Below are positions 10,971 through 19,752 of a stretch of 64,000 bases of DNA, piece after piece. The notes beneath the pieces were generated by a model. The model had not been told where the DNA came from. It did not search any database and saw only the letters and a list, made by a program, of their open reading frames with translations. The stretch spans positions 15,898,001 through 15,962,000 of the forward strand of contig NC_133158.1 of NCBI RefSeq assembly GCF_040802235.1, read 5' to 3'. Both the position numbers and the translations under genes were made by a program. This DNA is from Manis javanica. Lineage: Eukaryota > Chordata > Mammalia > Pholidota > Manidae. The stretch's first letter is position 1; every line of letters starts with the position of its first letter.

Positions 10971-11825
10971 ATGAAAAGACAAAATGACAGGCAAACCAAG
11001 ATCACAGAGACACCAGAGAAGGAGACAGACCTAACCAGTCTTCCTGACAAAGAATTCAAAATAAAAATCATGAACATGCTGACGGAGATGCAGAGAAATA
11101 CGCAAGAGAAATGGGATGAAGTCCGGAGGGAGTTCACAGATACCAGAAAGGAGATTACAGAAATGAAACAAGCTCTGGAAGGATTTATAAGCAGAATGGA
11201 TAAGATGCAAGAGGCCATTGATGGAATTGAAACCAGAGAACAGGAACGCATAGAAGCTGACATGGAGAGAGATAAAAGGATCTCCAGGAATGAAAGAATA
11301 TGAGGAGAACTGTGTGACCAATCCAAAAGGAACAATATCCATATTACAGGGGTACCAGAAGAAGAAGAGAGAGGAAAAGGGATGGAAAGTGTCTTTGAAG
11401 AAATAATTGCTGAAAACTTCCCCAAACTGGGGGAGGAAATAATCAAACAGACCACAGAAATACACAGAACCCCCAACAGAAAGGATCCAAGGATGACAAC
11501 ACCAAGACATATACTAATTAAAATGGCAAAGATCAAGGACAAGGAAAGAGTTTTAAAGGCAGATAGAGAGAAAAAGGTCACCTATAAAGGAAAACCCATC
11601 AGGCAAACATCAGACTTCTCGACAGAAACCCTACAGGCCAGAAGAGAATGGCATGATATATTTAATGCAATGAAACAGAAGGGCCTTGAACCAAGGATAC
11701 TGTATCCAGCACAACTATCATTTAAATATGATGGTGGGATTAAACAATTCCCAGACAAGCAAAAGCTGAGGGAATTTGCTTCCCACAAACCACCTCTACA
11801 GGGCATCTTACAGGGACTGCTCTAG
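10971..11825 (+). pseudogene. L1 ORF1 (RNA-binding chaperone), one nonsense codon
   Basis: ORF1p coats L1 RNA as a trimer and acts as a nucleic acid chaperone in the cytoplasmic RNP. The ATG at 10,971 has a good context (CACCATGA). The frame runs 284 residues to a stop at 11,823-11,825. Residues about 30-110 are charged and heptad-like (coiled coil). The RRM begins near residue 125 with an NNIHITGVPE block. The C-terminal domain contains ADREK, TYKGKP, ETLQARREW and a terminal LYPAQLSF block. A TGA at 11,301-11,303 (codon 111) interrupts it just after the coiled coil, where the family normally has an arginine (CGA-type), so methyl-CpG decay is likely. The reading frame is unchanged on both sides. 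Confidence 0.93.
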
Positions 11826-12020
11826 ATGGGAGCACTCCCAGAAAGAGCACAGAACAAAACACCCAACATATGAAGAATGGAGGAGGAGGAATAAGAAGGG
11901 AGAGAAGAAAAGAATCTCCAGACAGTGTATATAACAGCTCAATAAGCGAGCTAAGTTAGGCAGTAAGATACTAAACAGGCTAACCTTGAACCTTTGGTAA
12001 CCACGAATTTAAATCCTGCA
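11826..12020 (+). other. L1 inter-ORF spacer
   Basis: 195 bp between the ORF1 stop and the likely ORF2 start, purine-rich at 11,876-11,915. An upstream in-frame ATG at 11,994 would add nine residues to ORF2. I chose 12,021 because alignment to the ORF2 N-terminus begins there. Confidence 0.7.
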
Positions 12021-15000
12021 ATGGCAATAAGTACATATCTTTCAACAGTCACCCTAAATGTAAATGGACTGAATGCACCAATCAAAAGACACAGAGTAAT
12101 AGAATGGATAAAAAAGCAAAACCCATCTATATGCTGCTTACAAGAAACTCATCTCAAACCCAAAGACATGTACAGACTAAAAGTCAAGGGATGGAAAAAC
12201 ATATTTCAGGCAAACAATGGCGAGAAGAAAGGAGGGGTTGCAGTACTAATATCAGACAAAATAGACTTCAAAACAAAGAAAGTAACAAGAGATAAAGAAG
12301 GACACTACATAGTGATAAAGGGCTCAGTCCAACAGTAGGATATAACCATTCTAAATATATATGCACCCAACATAGGAGCACCAGCATATGTGAAACAAAT
12401 ACTAACAGAACTAAAAGGGGAAATAGACTGCAATGCATTCATTTTAGGAGAGTTCAACACACCACTCACCCCAAAAGATAGATCCACTGGGCAGAAAATA
12501 AGAAAGGACACAGAAGCACTGAACTACACAGTAGAGCAGATGGATCTAATAGACATCTATAGAACTCTACATCCAAAAGCAACAGAATATACATTCTTCT
12601 CAAGTGCACATGAAACATTCTCCAGAATAGACCACATACTAGCCCACAAAAAGAGCCTCAGCAAAATCCAAAATATTGAAATTCTACCAACCAATTTTTC
12701 AGACCACAAAGGTATAAAACTAGAAATAAATTCTACAAAGAAAACAAAAAGGCTCACAAACACATGGAGGCTTAACAACATGCTCCTAAATAATCAATGG
12801 ATCAATGAAAAAATTAAAATAGAGATCAAGGAATATATAGAAACAAATGACAACAACAACACAAAGCCCCAACTTCTGCGGGATGCAGCGAAAACAATCC
12901 TAAGAGGAAAGTATATAGAGATCCAGGCACACTTGAAGAAGGAAGAACAATCCCAAATGAATAGTCTAACATCACAATTATCGAAATTGGAAAAAGAAGA
13001 ACAAATGAGGCCTAAAGTCAGCAGAAGAAGGGACATAATAAAGATCAGAGAAAAAATAAACAAAATTGAGAAGAATAAAACAATAGCAAAAATCAATGAA
13101 ACCATGAGCTGGTTCTTTCAGAAAATAAACAAAATAGATAATCCTCTAGCCAAACTTATTAAGAGTAAAAGAGAATCAACACAAATCAACAGAATCAGAA
13201 ATGAGAATGGAAAAATCACGACAGACTCCACAGAAATACAAAGAATTATTAAAGACTACTATGAAAACCTATATGCCAACAAGCTGGAAAACCTAGAAGA
13301 AATGGACAACTTCCTGGAAAAATACAACCTTCCAAGACTGACCAAGGAAGAAACACAAAAGTTAAACAAACCAATTACGAGCAAAGAAATTGAAATGGTA
13401 ATCAAAAAACTACCCAAGAACAAAGCACCCGGGTCGGACGAATTTACCTCAGAATTTTATCAGACACACAGAGAAGACATAATACCCATTCTCCTTAAAG
13501 TTTTCCAAAAAATAGAAGAGGAGGGAATACTCCAAAACTCATTCTATGAAGCCAACATCACCCTAATACCAAAACCAGGCAAAGACACCACCAAAAAAAA
13601 AAATTACAGACCAATATCCCTGATGAATGCAGATGCAAAAATAATCAATAAAATATTAGCAAACCGAATTCAAAAGTATATCAAAAGGATCATACACCAT
13701 GACCAAGTGGGATTCATCCCAGGGATGCAAGGATGGTACAACATTCGAAAATCCATCAACATCATCCACCACATCAACAAAAAGAAAGACAAAAACCACA
13801 TGATCATCTCCATAGATGCTAAAAAAACATTTGACAAAATTCAACATCCATTCATGATAAAAACTCTCAGCAAAATGGGAATAGAGGGCAAGTACCTCAA
13901 CATAATAAAGGCTGTATATCATAAACCCACAGCCAACATTGTACTGAACAGTGAGAGGCTGAAAGCTTTTCCTCTGCGATCGGGAACTAGACAGGGATGC
14001 CCACTCTCCCCACTGTTATTTAACATAGTACTGGAGGTCCTAGCCATGGCAATCAGACAAAACAAAGAAATACAAGGAATCCAGATTGGTAAAGAAGAAG
14101 TCAAGCTATCACTATTTGCAGATGACATGATATTGTACATAAAAAACCCTAAAGACTCCACTCCAAAACTACTAGAACTAATATCGGAATACAGCAAGGT
14201 TGCAGGATACAAAATTAACACACAGAAATCTGTAGCTTTCCTATACACTAACAATGAACCAATAGAAAGAGAAATCAGGAAAACAATTCCATTCACAATT
14301 ACATCAAAAAGAATAAAATACCTAGGAATAAATCGAACCAAAGAAGTGAATGACCTATACTCTGAAAACTACAAGTCACTCTTAAGAGAAATTAAAGGGA
14401 ACACTAACAAATGGAAACTCATCCCATGCTCGTGGCTAGGAAGAATCAATATCGTCAAAATGGCCATCCTGCCCAAAGCAATATACAGATTTGATGCAAT
14501 CCCTATCGAATTACCAGCAACATTCTTCAATGAACTGGAACAAATAATTCAAAAATTCATATGGAAACACCAAAGACTCCAAATAGCCAAAGCAATCCTG
14601 AGTAAGAAGAATAAAGTAGGGGGGTTCTCACTCCCCAACTTCAAGCTCTACTATAAAGCCATAGTAATCAAGACAATTTGGTACTGGCACAAGAACAGAG
14701 CCACAGACCAATGGAACAGACTAGAGAATCCAGACATTAACCCAAACATATATGGTCAATTAATATTTGATAAAGGAGCCATAGACATGCAATGGCGAAA
14801 TGACAGTCTCTTCAACAGATGATGCTGGCAAAACTGGACAGCTACATGTAGGAGAATGAAACTGGACGATTGTCTAACCCCATATACAAAAGTAAATTCA
14901 AAATGGCTCAAAGACCTGAATGTAAGTCATGAAACCATTAAACTCTTTGAAAAAAACATAGGCAAAAACCTCTTAGACATAAACATGAGTGACCCCTTCT

Positions 15001-15836
15001 TGAACATATCTCCCCGGGCAAGGAAAACAACAGCAAAAATGAACAAGTGGGGCTACATTAAGCTGAAAAGCTTCTGTACAGCAAAAGACACCATCAATAG
15101 AACAAAATGGAACCCTACAGTATGGGAGAATATATTTGCAAATGACAGATCCGATAAAGGCTTGACGTCCAAAATATATAAAGAGCTCACACACCTTAAC
15201 AAACAAAAATCAAATAATCCAATTAAAAAATGGGCAGAGAAACTGAACAGACAGTTCTCCAAAAAAGAAATACAGATGGCCAACAGGCACATGAAAAGAT
15301 GCTCCATGTAACTAATTTTCAGAGAAATGCAAATTAAAACTACAATGAGGTATCATCTCACACCAGTAAGGATCCAAAAGACAAACAACAACAAATGTTG
15401 ACAAGGCTGTGGAGAAAGGGGAACCCTCCTACACTGCTGGTGGGAATGTAAATTAGTTCAACCATTGTGGAAAGCAGTATGGAGGTTCATCAAAATGCTC
15501 AAAACAGACTTACCATTTGACCCAGGAATTCCACTCCTAGGAATTTACCCTAAGGACACAGCAATCAAGTTTGAGAAAGACAGATGCACCCCTATGTTTA
15601 TTGCAGCACTATTTACAATAGCCAAGAATTGGAAGCAACCTAAATGTCCATCGGTAGATGAATGGATAGAGAAGATGTGGTACATATACACAATGGAATA
15701 CTACTCAGCCACAAGAAGTGGGCAAATCCTACCATTTGCAGCAACATGGATGGAGCTGGAGGGTATTATGCTCAGTGAAATAAGCCAAGCAGAGAAAGAG
15801 AAATACCAAATGATTTCACTCATCTGTGGAGTATAA
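12021..15836 (+). pseudogene. L1 ORF2 (endonuclease-reverse transcriptase), four nonsense codons
   Basis: ORF2p nicks target DNA and reverse transcribes L1 RNA (TPRT). The frame is 1,271 residues long and free of frameshifts. APE-type endonuclease, residues 1-235: N13 (TLNVNGLN), E42 (CLQETHL), D204 and the SDH at 227-229 are present, but the GDFN catalytic motif reads G-E-F-N (E144). Reverse transcriptase: [10 protein letters not shown], then FADD with D701-D702. The C-terminal zinc-knuckle-like CX3CX7HX4C is present except that its CX3C holds a stop. In-frame stops: TAG at 12,336 (codon 106), TGA at 14,820 (codon 934), TAA at 15,309 (codon 1,097), TGA at 15,399 (codon 1,127). Residue numbers run one behind human L1 ORF2p throughout, so no net indel occurred up to the RT core. 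Confidence 0.95.
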
Positions 15837-16168
15837 GAACAAAGGAAAAACTGAAGGAACAAAATAGCAGCGGAATCACAGAACCCAAGAATGCACTAAC
15901 AGGTACCAAAGGGAAAGGGACTGAGGAGGATGGGTGGGTAGGGAGGGATAAGGGGGGAGGAGAAGAAAGGGAGTATTAAGATTAGCATGCATAGGGTGGG
16001 GTGGAAGAAAGGGGAGGGGTGCACAACACAGAGAAGACAAGTAGTGATTCTGCAACATTTTGCTATGCTGATGGACAGTGACTGTAAAGGGGTTTATAGG
16101 GGGGATCTGGTATAGGGGAGAGCCTAGTAAACATAATATTCTTCATGTAAGTGTAGATTAAAGATAAC
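15837..16168 (+). other. L1 3' UTR with G-quadruplex motif
   Basis: Purine-rich 3' UTR. At 15,932-15,947, four GGG runs with loops of 1, 2 and 1 bases form a strict G4 motif, followed by further G-runs to 16,020. A G-rich, G4-capable tract in the 3' UTR is a known conserved feature of mammalian L1. The UTR closes with 'cttcatgtaagtgtagatta' and an ATTAAA hexamer at 16,157 just before the A-tail. Confidence 0.85.
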
Positions 16169-16198
16169 AAAAAAAAAAGAAAAGAAAGAAAAGGAAGG
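16169..16198 (+). repeat. Internal A-rich tract 1 (ordinary L1 tail)
   Basis: A10 followed by (GAAA)-like repeats and an AAGG end. Lies 7 bases after ATTAAA, marking the ordinary L1 3' end. Confidence 0.85.
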
Positions 16199-16338
16199 GG
16201 GATTACTCCCTGATAGGATAAAACTAACTGTAAATCAACGATTAATGCATGCTTTAAATATCCTTTATTTTGATCACTTAAAGGGTATCAGATGATTGGC
16301 TATGGATGTACACTTTTCTGGTAATATTCCTTTCTCTT
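16199..16338 (+). other. 140 bp of unknown sequence between two A-tracts
   Basis: Not L1 and not clearly retroviral. It ends in 'attcctttctctt' directly before an A14 run with no AATAAA or ATTAAA just upstream. Could be transduced flanking DNA from an earlier locus or a fragment of another retrotransposed RNA. Confidence 0.5.
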
Positions 16339-16352
16339 AAAAAAAAAAAAAA
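16339..16352 (+). repeat. Internal A-tract 2
   Basis: Run of 14 A immediately before the ERV-derived part. Interpreted as a fossil poly(A) tail. Confidence 0.75.
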
Positions 16353-16563
16353 GCAATTCCTGTGTGGTGACCTCCAATGAGTTCTACACAATGGTATAAA
16401 GGGCATATCAAAGTGTGGGCAAAGGGTCTGTTTGTGTTTATACAGAGGATCAAAGCCTAATTTGGCTACCCAGAAAATGAACTAAGATACGATATGAAGA
16501 AGAACTTCCAACATCAGCACTCTCTGGAAGGGTCATACCAGAAGATGATCATCAAAAAACCTC

Positions 16564-17040
16564 AACAAAGATCCAGGCAATGCTGCAGTTGTAGCTGCAT
16601 TCATCCCACCAGCTCTTGGACTTGCCATCGGAATGAAGGAGATATCTAAGCTGGCCTGTGCATACAGTAAAACAACAAATTTGACTGGATCTATACTGTT
16701 GGAACTCAACCAAGAATTAGGAGAAGTGCAAGTTGTAGCGCTCCAAAATCTTACAACTACAGACTATCTACTGTTAAAAGAACATATGGAATGTGAACAG
16801 TCCCCAGGAATGGGTTGTTTTAATTTGTCTGATTTCTCTCAGACTGTTCAAGTTCAGTTGGACAATACCCACCATATCATAGATAAGTTTTCACAAATGC
16901 CTAAGGTGCCTAACTGGTTTTCTTGGCTTCACTGGAGATGGCTGGTAATTATAGGTCTGCTTTGGTTATGTAACTGTACTCCTATTATGTCAATGTGTGT
17001 GTGCAATTTAATTAGTAGTTTAAACCCTTTGCATGTTTAA
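16564..17040 (+). pseudogene. Endogenous retrovirus env remnant (TM subunit)
   Basis: An in-frame stop at 16,549-16,551 precedes this part. From 16,576 a small hydrophobic run (AAVVAAFIPPALGLAIG) looks like a fusion peptide. From the ATG at 16,633 there are 135 codons: a helical heptad region, an ALQNL...LLLKE block where the immunosuppressive-like helix lies, a cysteine motif C54-X6-G61-C62, a tryptophan-rich membrane-proximal part (WFSWLHWRW), a membrane span (about 103-127) and a very short tail. The C-X6-C-C motif of covalently linked TM proteins (alpha-, gamma- and delta-type) is broken because G replaces the first C of the pair. SU is missing, so the piece cannot function as an envelope protein. 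Confidence 0.8.
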
Positions 17041-17664
17041 GTTACTCTACAAGAAGATATGTCAAAGAAATAATCAATCCTCCCATGTTTTCTTCCATCT
17101 GCTACCTCTATAGCTTTTCTTCTTTCTTCCTAATTACAACCCTTAAATAGAATTCATGCCTCATATCGAATTTACCGAGTATCATAATTCTTCCAAGTGG
17201 TAAAGATACCTCAAGACAAATGCTGGGCATAGAAACCACAGGGCATAAATCTGCAAAGAAGTAAAAAGCTAACCTTTTCAAACAATATTGCTTCTTTCTC
17301 ACTTACCAACTTTACATTTCCCTGTATGGCCCTGGAAGATGACTGGTTAGCCAGAGACGGGTAAGATTCCTCAAGGGAGGAACAACCTAAGACAGGCAGA
17401 GTCGCAGGGGGGTCATCAGGTGAGAAATTGGGGAACAACAGTGGTGAAGCTTAGAACCTCACACCCCCTGTTTTGAGAGAAATCTTCTGCATCCATGGAT
17501 GTTTTATTGCCCTTGTCTAGCTTGGATTAACACATAGTCTACAGGCACACACCTGATCATCTACATTTGCTCTCTTACAACACTAAACTATGTTTTCTAC
17601 CTTTATCTTGCATCTACCTACCACCAGCATTTTATTTTAAAATAATAATAATAATAATAATAGT
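17041..17664 (+). other. ERV sequence between env and the polypurine tract
   Basis: About 620 bp without a coding frame, unusually long for a simple retrovirus after env. Ends in an (ATA)n stretch at about 17,637-17,662. Its continuity with the ERV is inferred from position only. Confidence 0.5.
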
Positions 17665-17675
17665 AAAGGGAGAAA
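17665..17675 (+). other. Retroviral polypurine tract
   Basis: AAAGGGAGAAA directly before TGTGGG at 17,676, the usual arrangement of PPT and 3' LTR start. Confidence 0.75.
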
Positions 17676-17961
17676 TGTGGGATTCACATATAAATCAAGT
17701 ATAAAAATCAAACAAATATTCATATTTAACCTGATTGTTTATAGTTCATAATGAGTGATCAAAACCGAAAGTTTTTGTGATGACTGCCCTTGTACTGTTC
17801 ACCATGTAAGAACTTGTTCATTATGCTTCAGAAGATTGGAGACTGATGAGAATTAGGCTTGGGGTGGATTAATGATTGTGCATTGAGCATTGACTCCCCT
17901 ATACAGAATTTTATTGTTGTTAACAACCATTTGATCAATAAATATGAGAGATGGCCTCTCA
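17676..17961 (+). mobile_element. 3' LTR, U3-R portion only
   Basis: Starts TGTGGG after the polypurine tract. Contains AATAAA at 17,937-17,942 and ends at 17,961 where the A-tract begins, 19 nt after the signal. The RNA end therefore defines the R boundary and U5 is missing. The final bases (GAGAGATGGCCTCTC) form a short inverted repeat that could be a small hairpin at the RNA end. Confidence 0.75.
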
Positions 17962-17974
17962 AAAAAAAAAAAAG
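17937..17974 (+). terminator. Polyadenylation signal and fossil poly(A) tail of the composite
   Basis: AATAAA at 17,937 followed by A13 at 17,962-17,974. This is the 3' end of the last retrotransposed RNA. Confidence 0.8.
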
Positions 17975-17991
17975 AATCAGTAAATGGAATA
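17973..17991 (+). repeat. Putative target-site duplication, right copy
   Basis: AAGAATCAGTAAATGGAA resembles the sequence at 9,798 with one gap on each side and a few mismatches. Partly overlaps the A-tract. Confidence 0.35.
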
Positions 17992-17999
17992 AGGAGGTG

Positions 18000-18500
18000 T
18001 TGAGGAATGAGGCTGGGAGTTGTGATTTTATTTATGGTGGCCTTGGAAAGCCAAACAGAGAGAATCATTGGAATCATGACTGAGGACGTGGGGAGTGAGC
18101 CATGCAGATATCCAGGGGAAGGACAATACAGGAAGAGGAGCTGGGAAGTGCAAAGGTCCTGAGGTAGCATGTTTGATGAGTTTGAGAAACAGTTCAGGGG
18201 CCTGTGCTGCTGGATAAGAATGAGTGAGTCGTAGAGTAACAGAGGATAGTGAAGTTAGAGTGGGAATTCAGGGTCAGTCCATGTAGGGCTTTGAAAGTTA
18301 TCAAAGACTCTGAGTTTATCTCTGGATAGAATGGAGGCTAATGAAAGGTTTTGAGCAGAGGAGTAACATGATCAGTCTTACATGTTTAACAGTTCATTTT
18401 GGCTTCTATATGTCCATTTAACAAACACCTAGTGAGCATATACTTAGTATGAGGCTTGATGCCAGGTATTGAGGATGCAAAGTTGAACAAAACCTGGTCC
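18000..18500 (-). mobile_element. L2 LINE fragment
   Basis: Reverse complement of L2 ORF2 3' region: 'gtgagccatgcagatatccagggg', 'agtgcaaaggtcctgagg', 'ccatgtagggctttgaaag', 'gttttgagcagaggagtaacatgatc'. A separated L2 3' terminus ('catttaacaaacacctagtgagc', 'gatgccaggtattgagg') closes it. The L2 order is rearranged, so two pieces may be present. Confidence 0.75.
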
Positions 18501-19139
18501 CTTCTTTCAATTCCCAGACTCTGCTGCACTATTATACAGGTTGCTATGAAAACGAGTAAATGCCTTATTTTATTCAGCCCATGGGCCAGGACCCTGGGTT
18601 GTAAGTGAGGCTGTAATTCTATTCCAGTGCTGAGTGCCTCCACCATGACTGTATATTGCCTTCTGTTCCCATCATGGCAAACACATTTTTCACAGTCTCA
18701 TCCATTACTTTCCCTAATCTAACTAATAACTCCTTCCTTATGGCTGAATCAGGGATGGTATATATCCAGCTAAAAGTATGCTGTAGCAAGATACACTTAA
18801 TCAGATTTCAAACAGCTATGTTCACTCTGTAAAGAAAAATGCAAATTTTCCGAAGGAGCCTTATCACTATTTGCAACTGTGGGTTGTTTTATTGAAAAGA
18901 AGCAAGAAGTGCTAAAATGATCTCCTCTCCCCACTATCCAAATTGGCAGTTTTGTCATTGCACAAGTCCTGAGGCAGAATAAGGGTTCCCAGTCCAATTT
19001 TGGAGCAGATGTTCGAGCACCAGAGCCCAAAACCAGCTTCTTTAATATCTTCCAGTGGAGAGTCACTTTCTACTGGTGCTGTGTCTATGATATCGTTTAT
19101 AAGTTCCCTTTCACTGGGAGGAAAATAAATGAGTATGTT
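18501..19139. other. No recognised feature
   Basis: Low-copy sequence. A minus-strand frame of 154 codons starts in the neighbouring repeats and ends here (18,912-19,376). I do not accept it as a gene. Confidence 0.5.
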
Positions 19140-19335
19140 CTTCACACCTGGCATATCAGTCAGCTTCTGCTGCATAACAAGCTGCCACAAAATCTCTGCA
19201 GCACACAAGAAATCAGCAATGATCTCTTGTTCATGTTTTGTCAAAGGGCTGGTGTGCCTGACTTCAGGCTGTGCATTGGGGTCAAGTCTGTTGAGGCCCA
19301 GAGAACTGGGGCATATTCCTCTCTTTGGAGAAGTC
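19140..19335 (+). mobile_element. Unclassified ancient repeat
   Basis: The stretch 'cagtcagcttctgctgcataacaagctgcc' with 'acttcaggctgtgcattgggg' resembles a common ancient mammalian repeat ('ctgctgcataacaaactgcc ... ggctgtggattgg'). I cannot name the family with confidence. Confidence 0.4.
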
Positions 19336-19349
19336 AGAAGCCCCTCGAG

Positions 19350-19752
19350 TGTAATGAATTGAATGGTGGCCCCCAAAATGACAGGTACATGGCCTAACCC
19401 TTGAGCCTATGAATGTGAACCCTATTTGGAAAGAGGGCCTTTACTGATATTATTACGGAGCTCAAGATGAGATCATCATTGCAATGCACATGAGCCCTAA
19501 ACGCCATGACCAAATGTCATAAGAAGCAGAAGAGCAGACACAAGCGTAGAGGTAAAGGCCCTGTGAGGATGAGGGAGATTGGAGTGATGCAGCCACCAGG
19601 CAGGACTGCCTGGAATCTGGAAATGGCAACGAAGGTTCTCCTTTAGAGACCTGAGGCGGAGTGCAGCCCTGCTGACACCTTCATTTCAGACTGCTGGCCT
19701 TCAAGTCAGTGAAAGCCACTCAGATTGTGAGAATTTGTTATAGCAACCACAC
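19350..19752 (+). mobile_element. MaLR LTR (MLT1/MST-like)
   Basis: Starts 'tgtaatgaattgaatggtggccccc', the family's 'tgaattgtgtccccccaaaattc'. Continues with 'ctatttggaaagagggcc', 'agatgagatcatcattg', 'aaggccctgtgaggatgag', 'tgctgacaccttcatttcagactgctggcc' and 'ttgttatagcaacc'. All are in family order. Solo LTR. Confidence 0.78.

Larger units (their letters stand above)
9821..16192 (+). mobile_element. Full-length LINE-1 (non-LTR retrotransposon)
   Basis: The element has both L1 ORFs in canonical order, a GC-richer 5' UTR, a purine-rich 3' UTR and an A-rich tail preceded by ATTAAA at 16,157-16,162. Coding frames run 285 and 1,272 codons (stops included) with no frameshift. Five in-frame stops abolish autonomous activity. 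No internal deletion was seen. Two of the stops are tryptophan TGG codons turned TGA, and another is a CGA-to-TGA type change (inference from family comparison). The low number of lesions says it is much younger than the other L1 pieces in the window. Confidence 0.95.
9821..17974 (+). mobile_element. Composite retrotransposon: full-length L1 joined to an ERV env-LTR 3' end
   Basis: One plus-strand unit of about 8.15 kb. Order: L1 5' UTR (9,821-10,970), ORF1 (10,971-11,825), spacer, ORF2 (12,021-15,836), L1 3' UTR, A-rich tract (16,169-16,192), 140 bp of unknown sequence, A-tract (16,339-16,352), ERV env TM remnant, polypurine tract, LTR U3-R, A-tract (17,962-17,974). Three successive A-tracts are what serial 3' transduction leaves behind, because each read-through transcript carries the previous tail inside it. 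Similar A-rich flanks at 9,798 and 17,973 fit a single TPRT event. The alternative is that a 5'-truncated processed ERV transcript inserted independently into the L1 tail. The sequence favours neither decisively; finding the same junctions at other loci would. Confidence 0.55.
16353..17974 (+). mobile_element. Truncated processed ERV transcript: env 3' part, polypurine tract, U3-R, poly(A)
   Basis: The segment reads from retroviral env TM into a polypurine tract and a 3' LTR. The LTR stops 19 nt after AATAAA and is followed directly by A13. A provirus would carry U5 and end in flanking host DNA. Ending at a polyadenylation site means that the source was an RNA, copied by L1-type TPRT. gag, pol and most of SU are absent. 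The first 210 bases (16,353-16,563) have no frame that I can assign. Confidence 0.75.

Noticed and set aside
10868..11581. 237-codon minus-strand ORF
   Set aside because: Lies exactly opposite L1 ORF1. Its serine/leucine/isoleucine-rich composition is the shadow of the lysine/glutamate-rich ORF1 codons.
15465..15836. A separate 123-codon gene at the end of the L1
   Set aside because: Same frame as ORF2 and clearly its C-terminus, after two in-frame stops.
16353..17974. A complete provirus adjoining the L1
   Set aside because: No 5' LTR, primer binding site, gag or pol. The 3' LTR ends at its polyadenylation site.
18912..19376. 154-codon minus-strand ORF, a possible exon or processed pseudogene
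   Set aside because: Its 5' third runs through an ancient repeat (19,140-19,335) and the start of a MaLR LTR. No domain, no splice-site logic and no family that I recognise.
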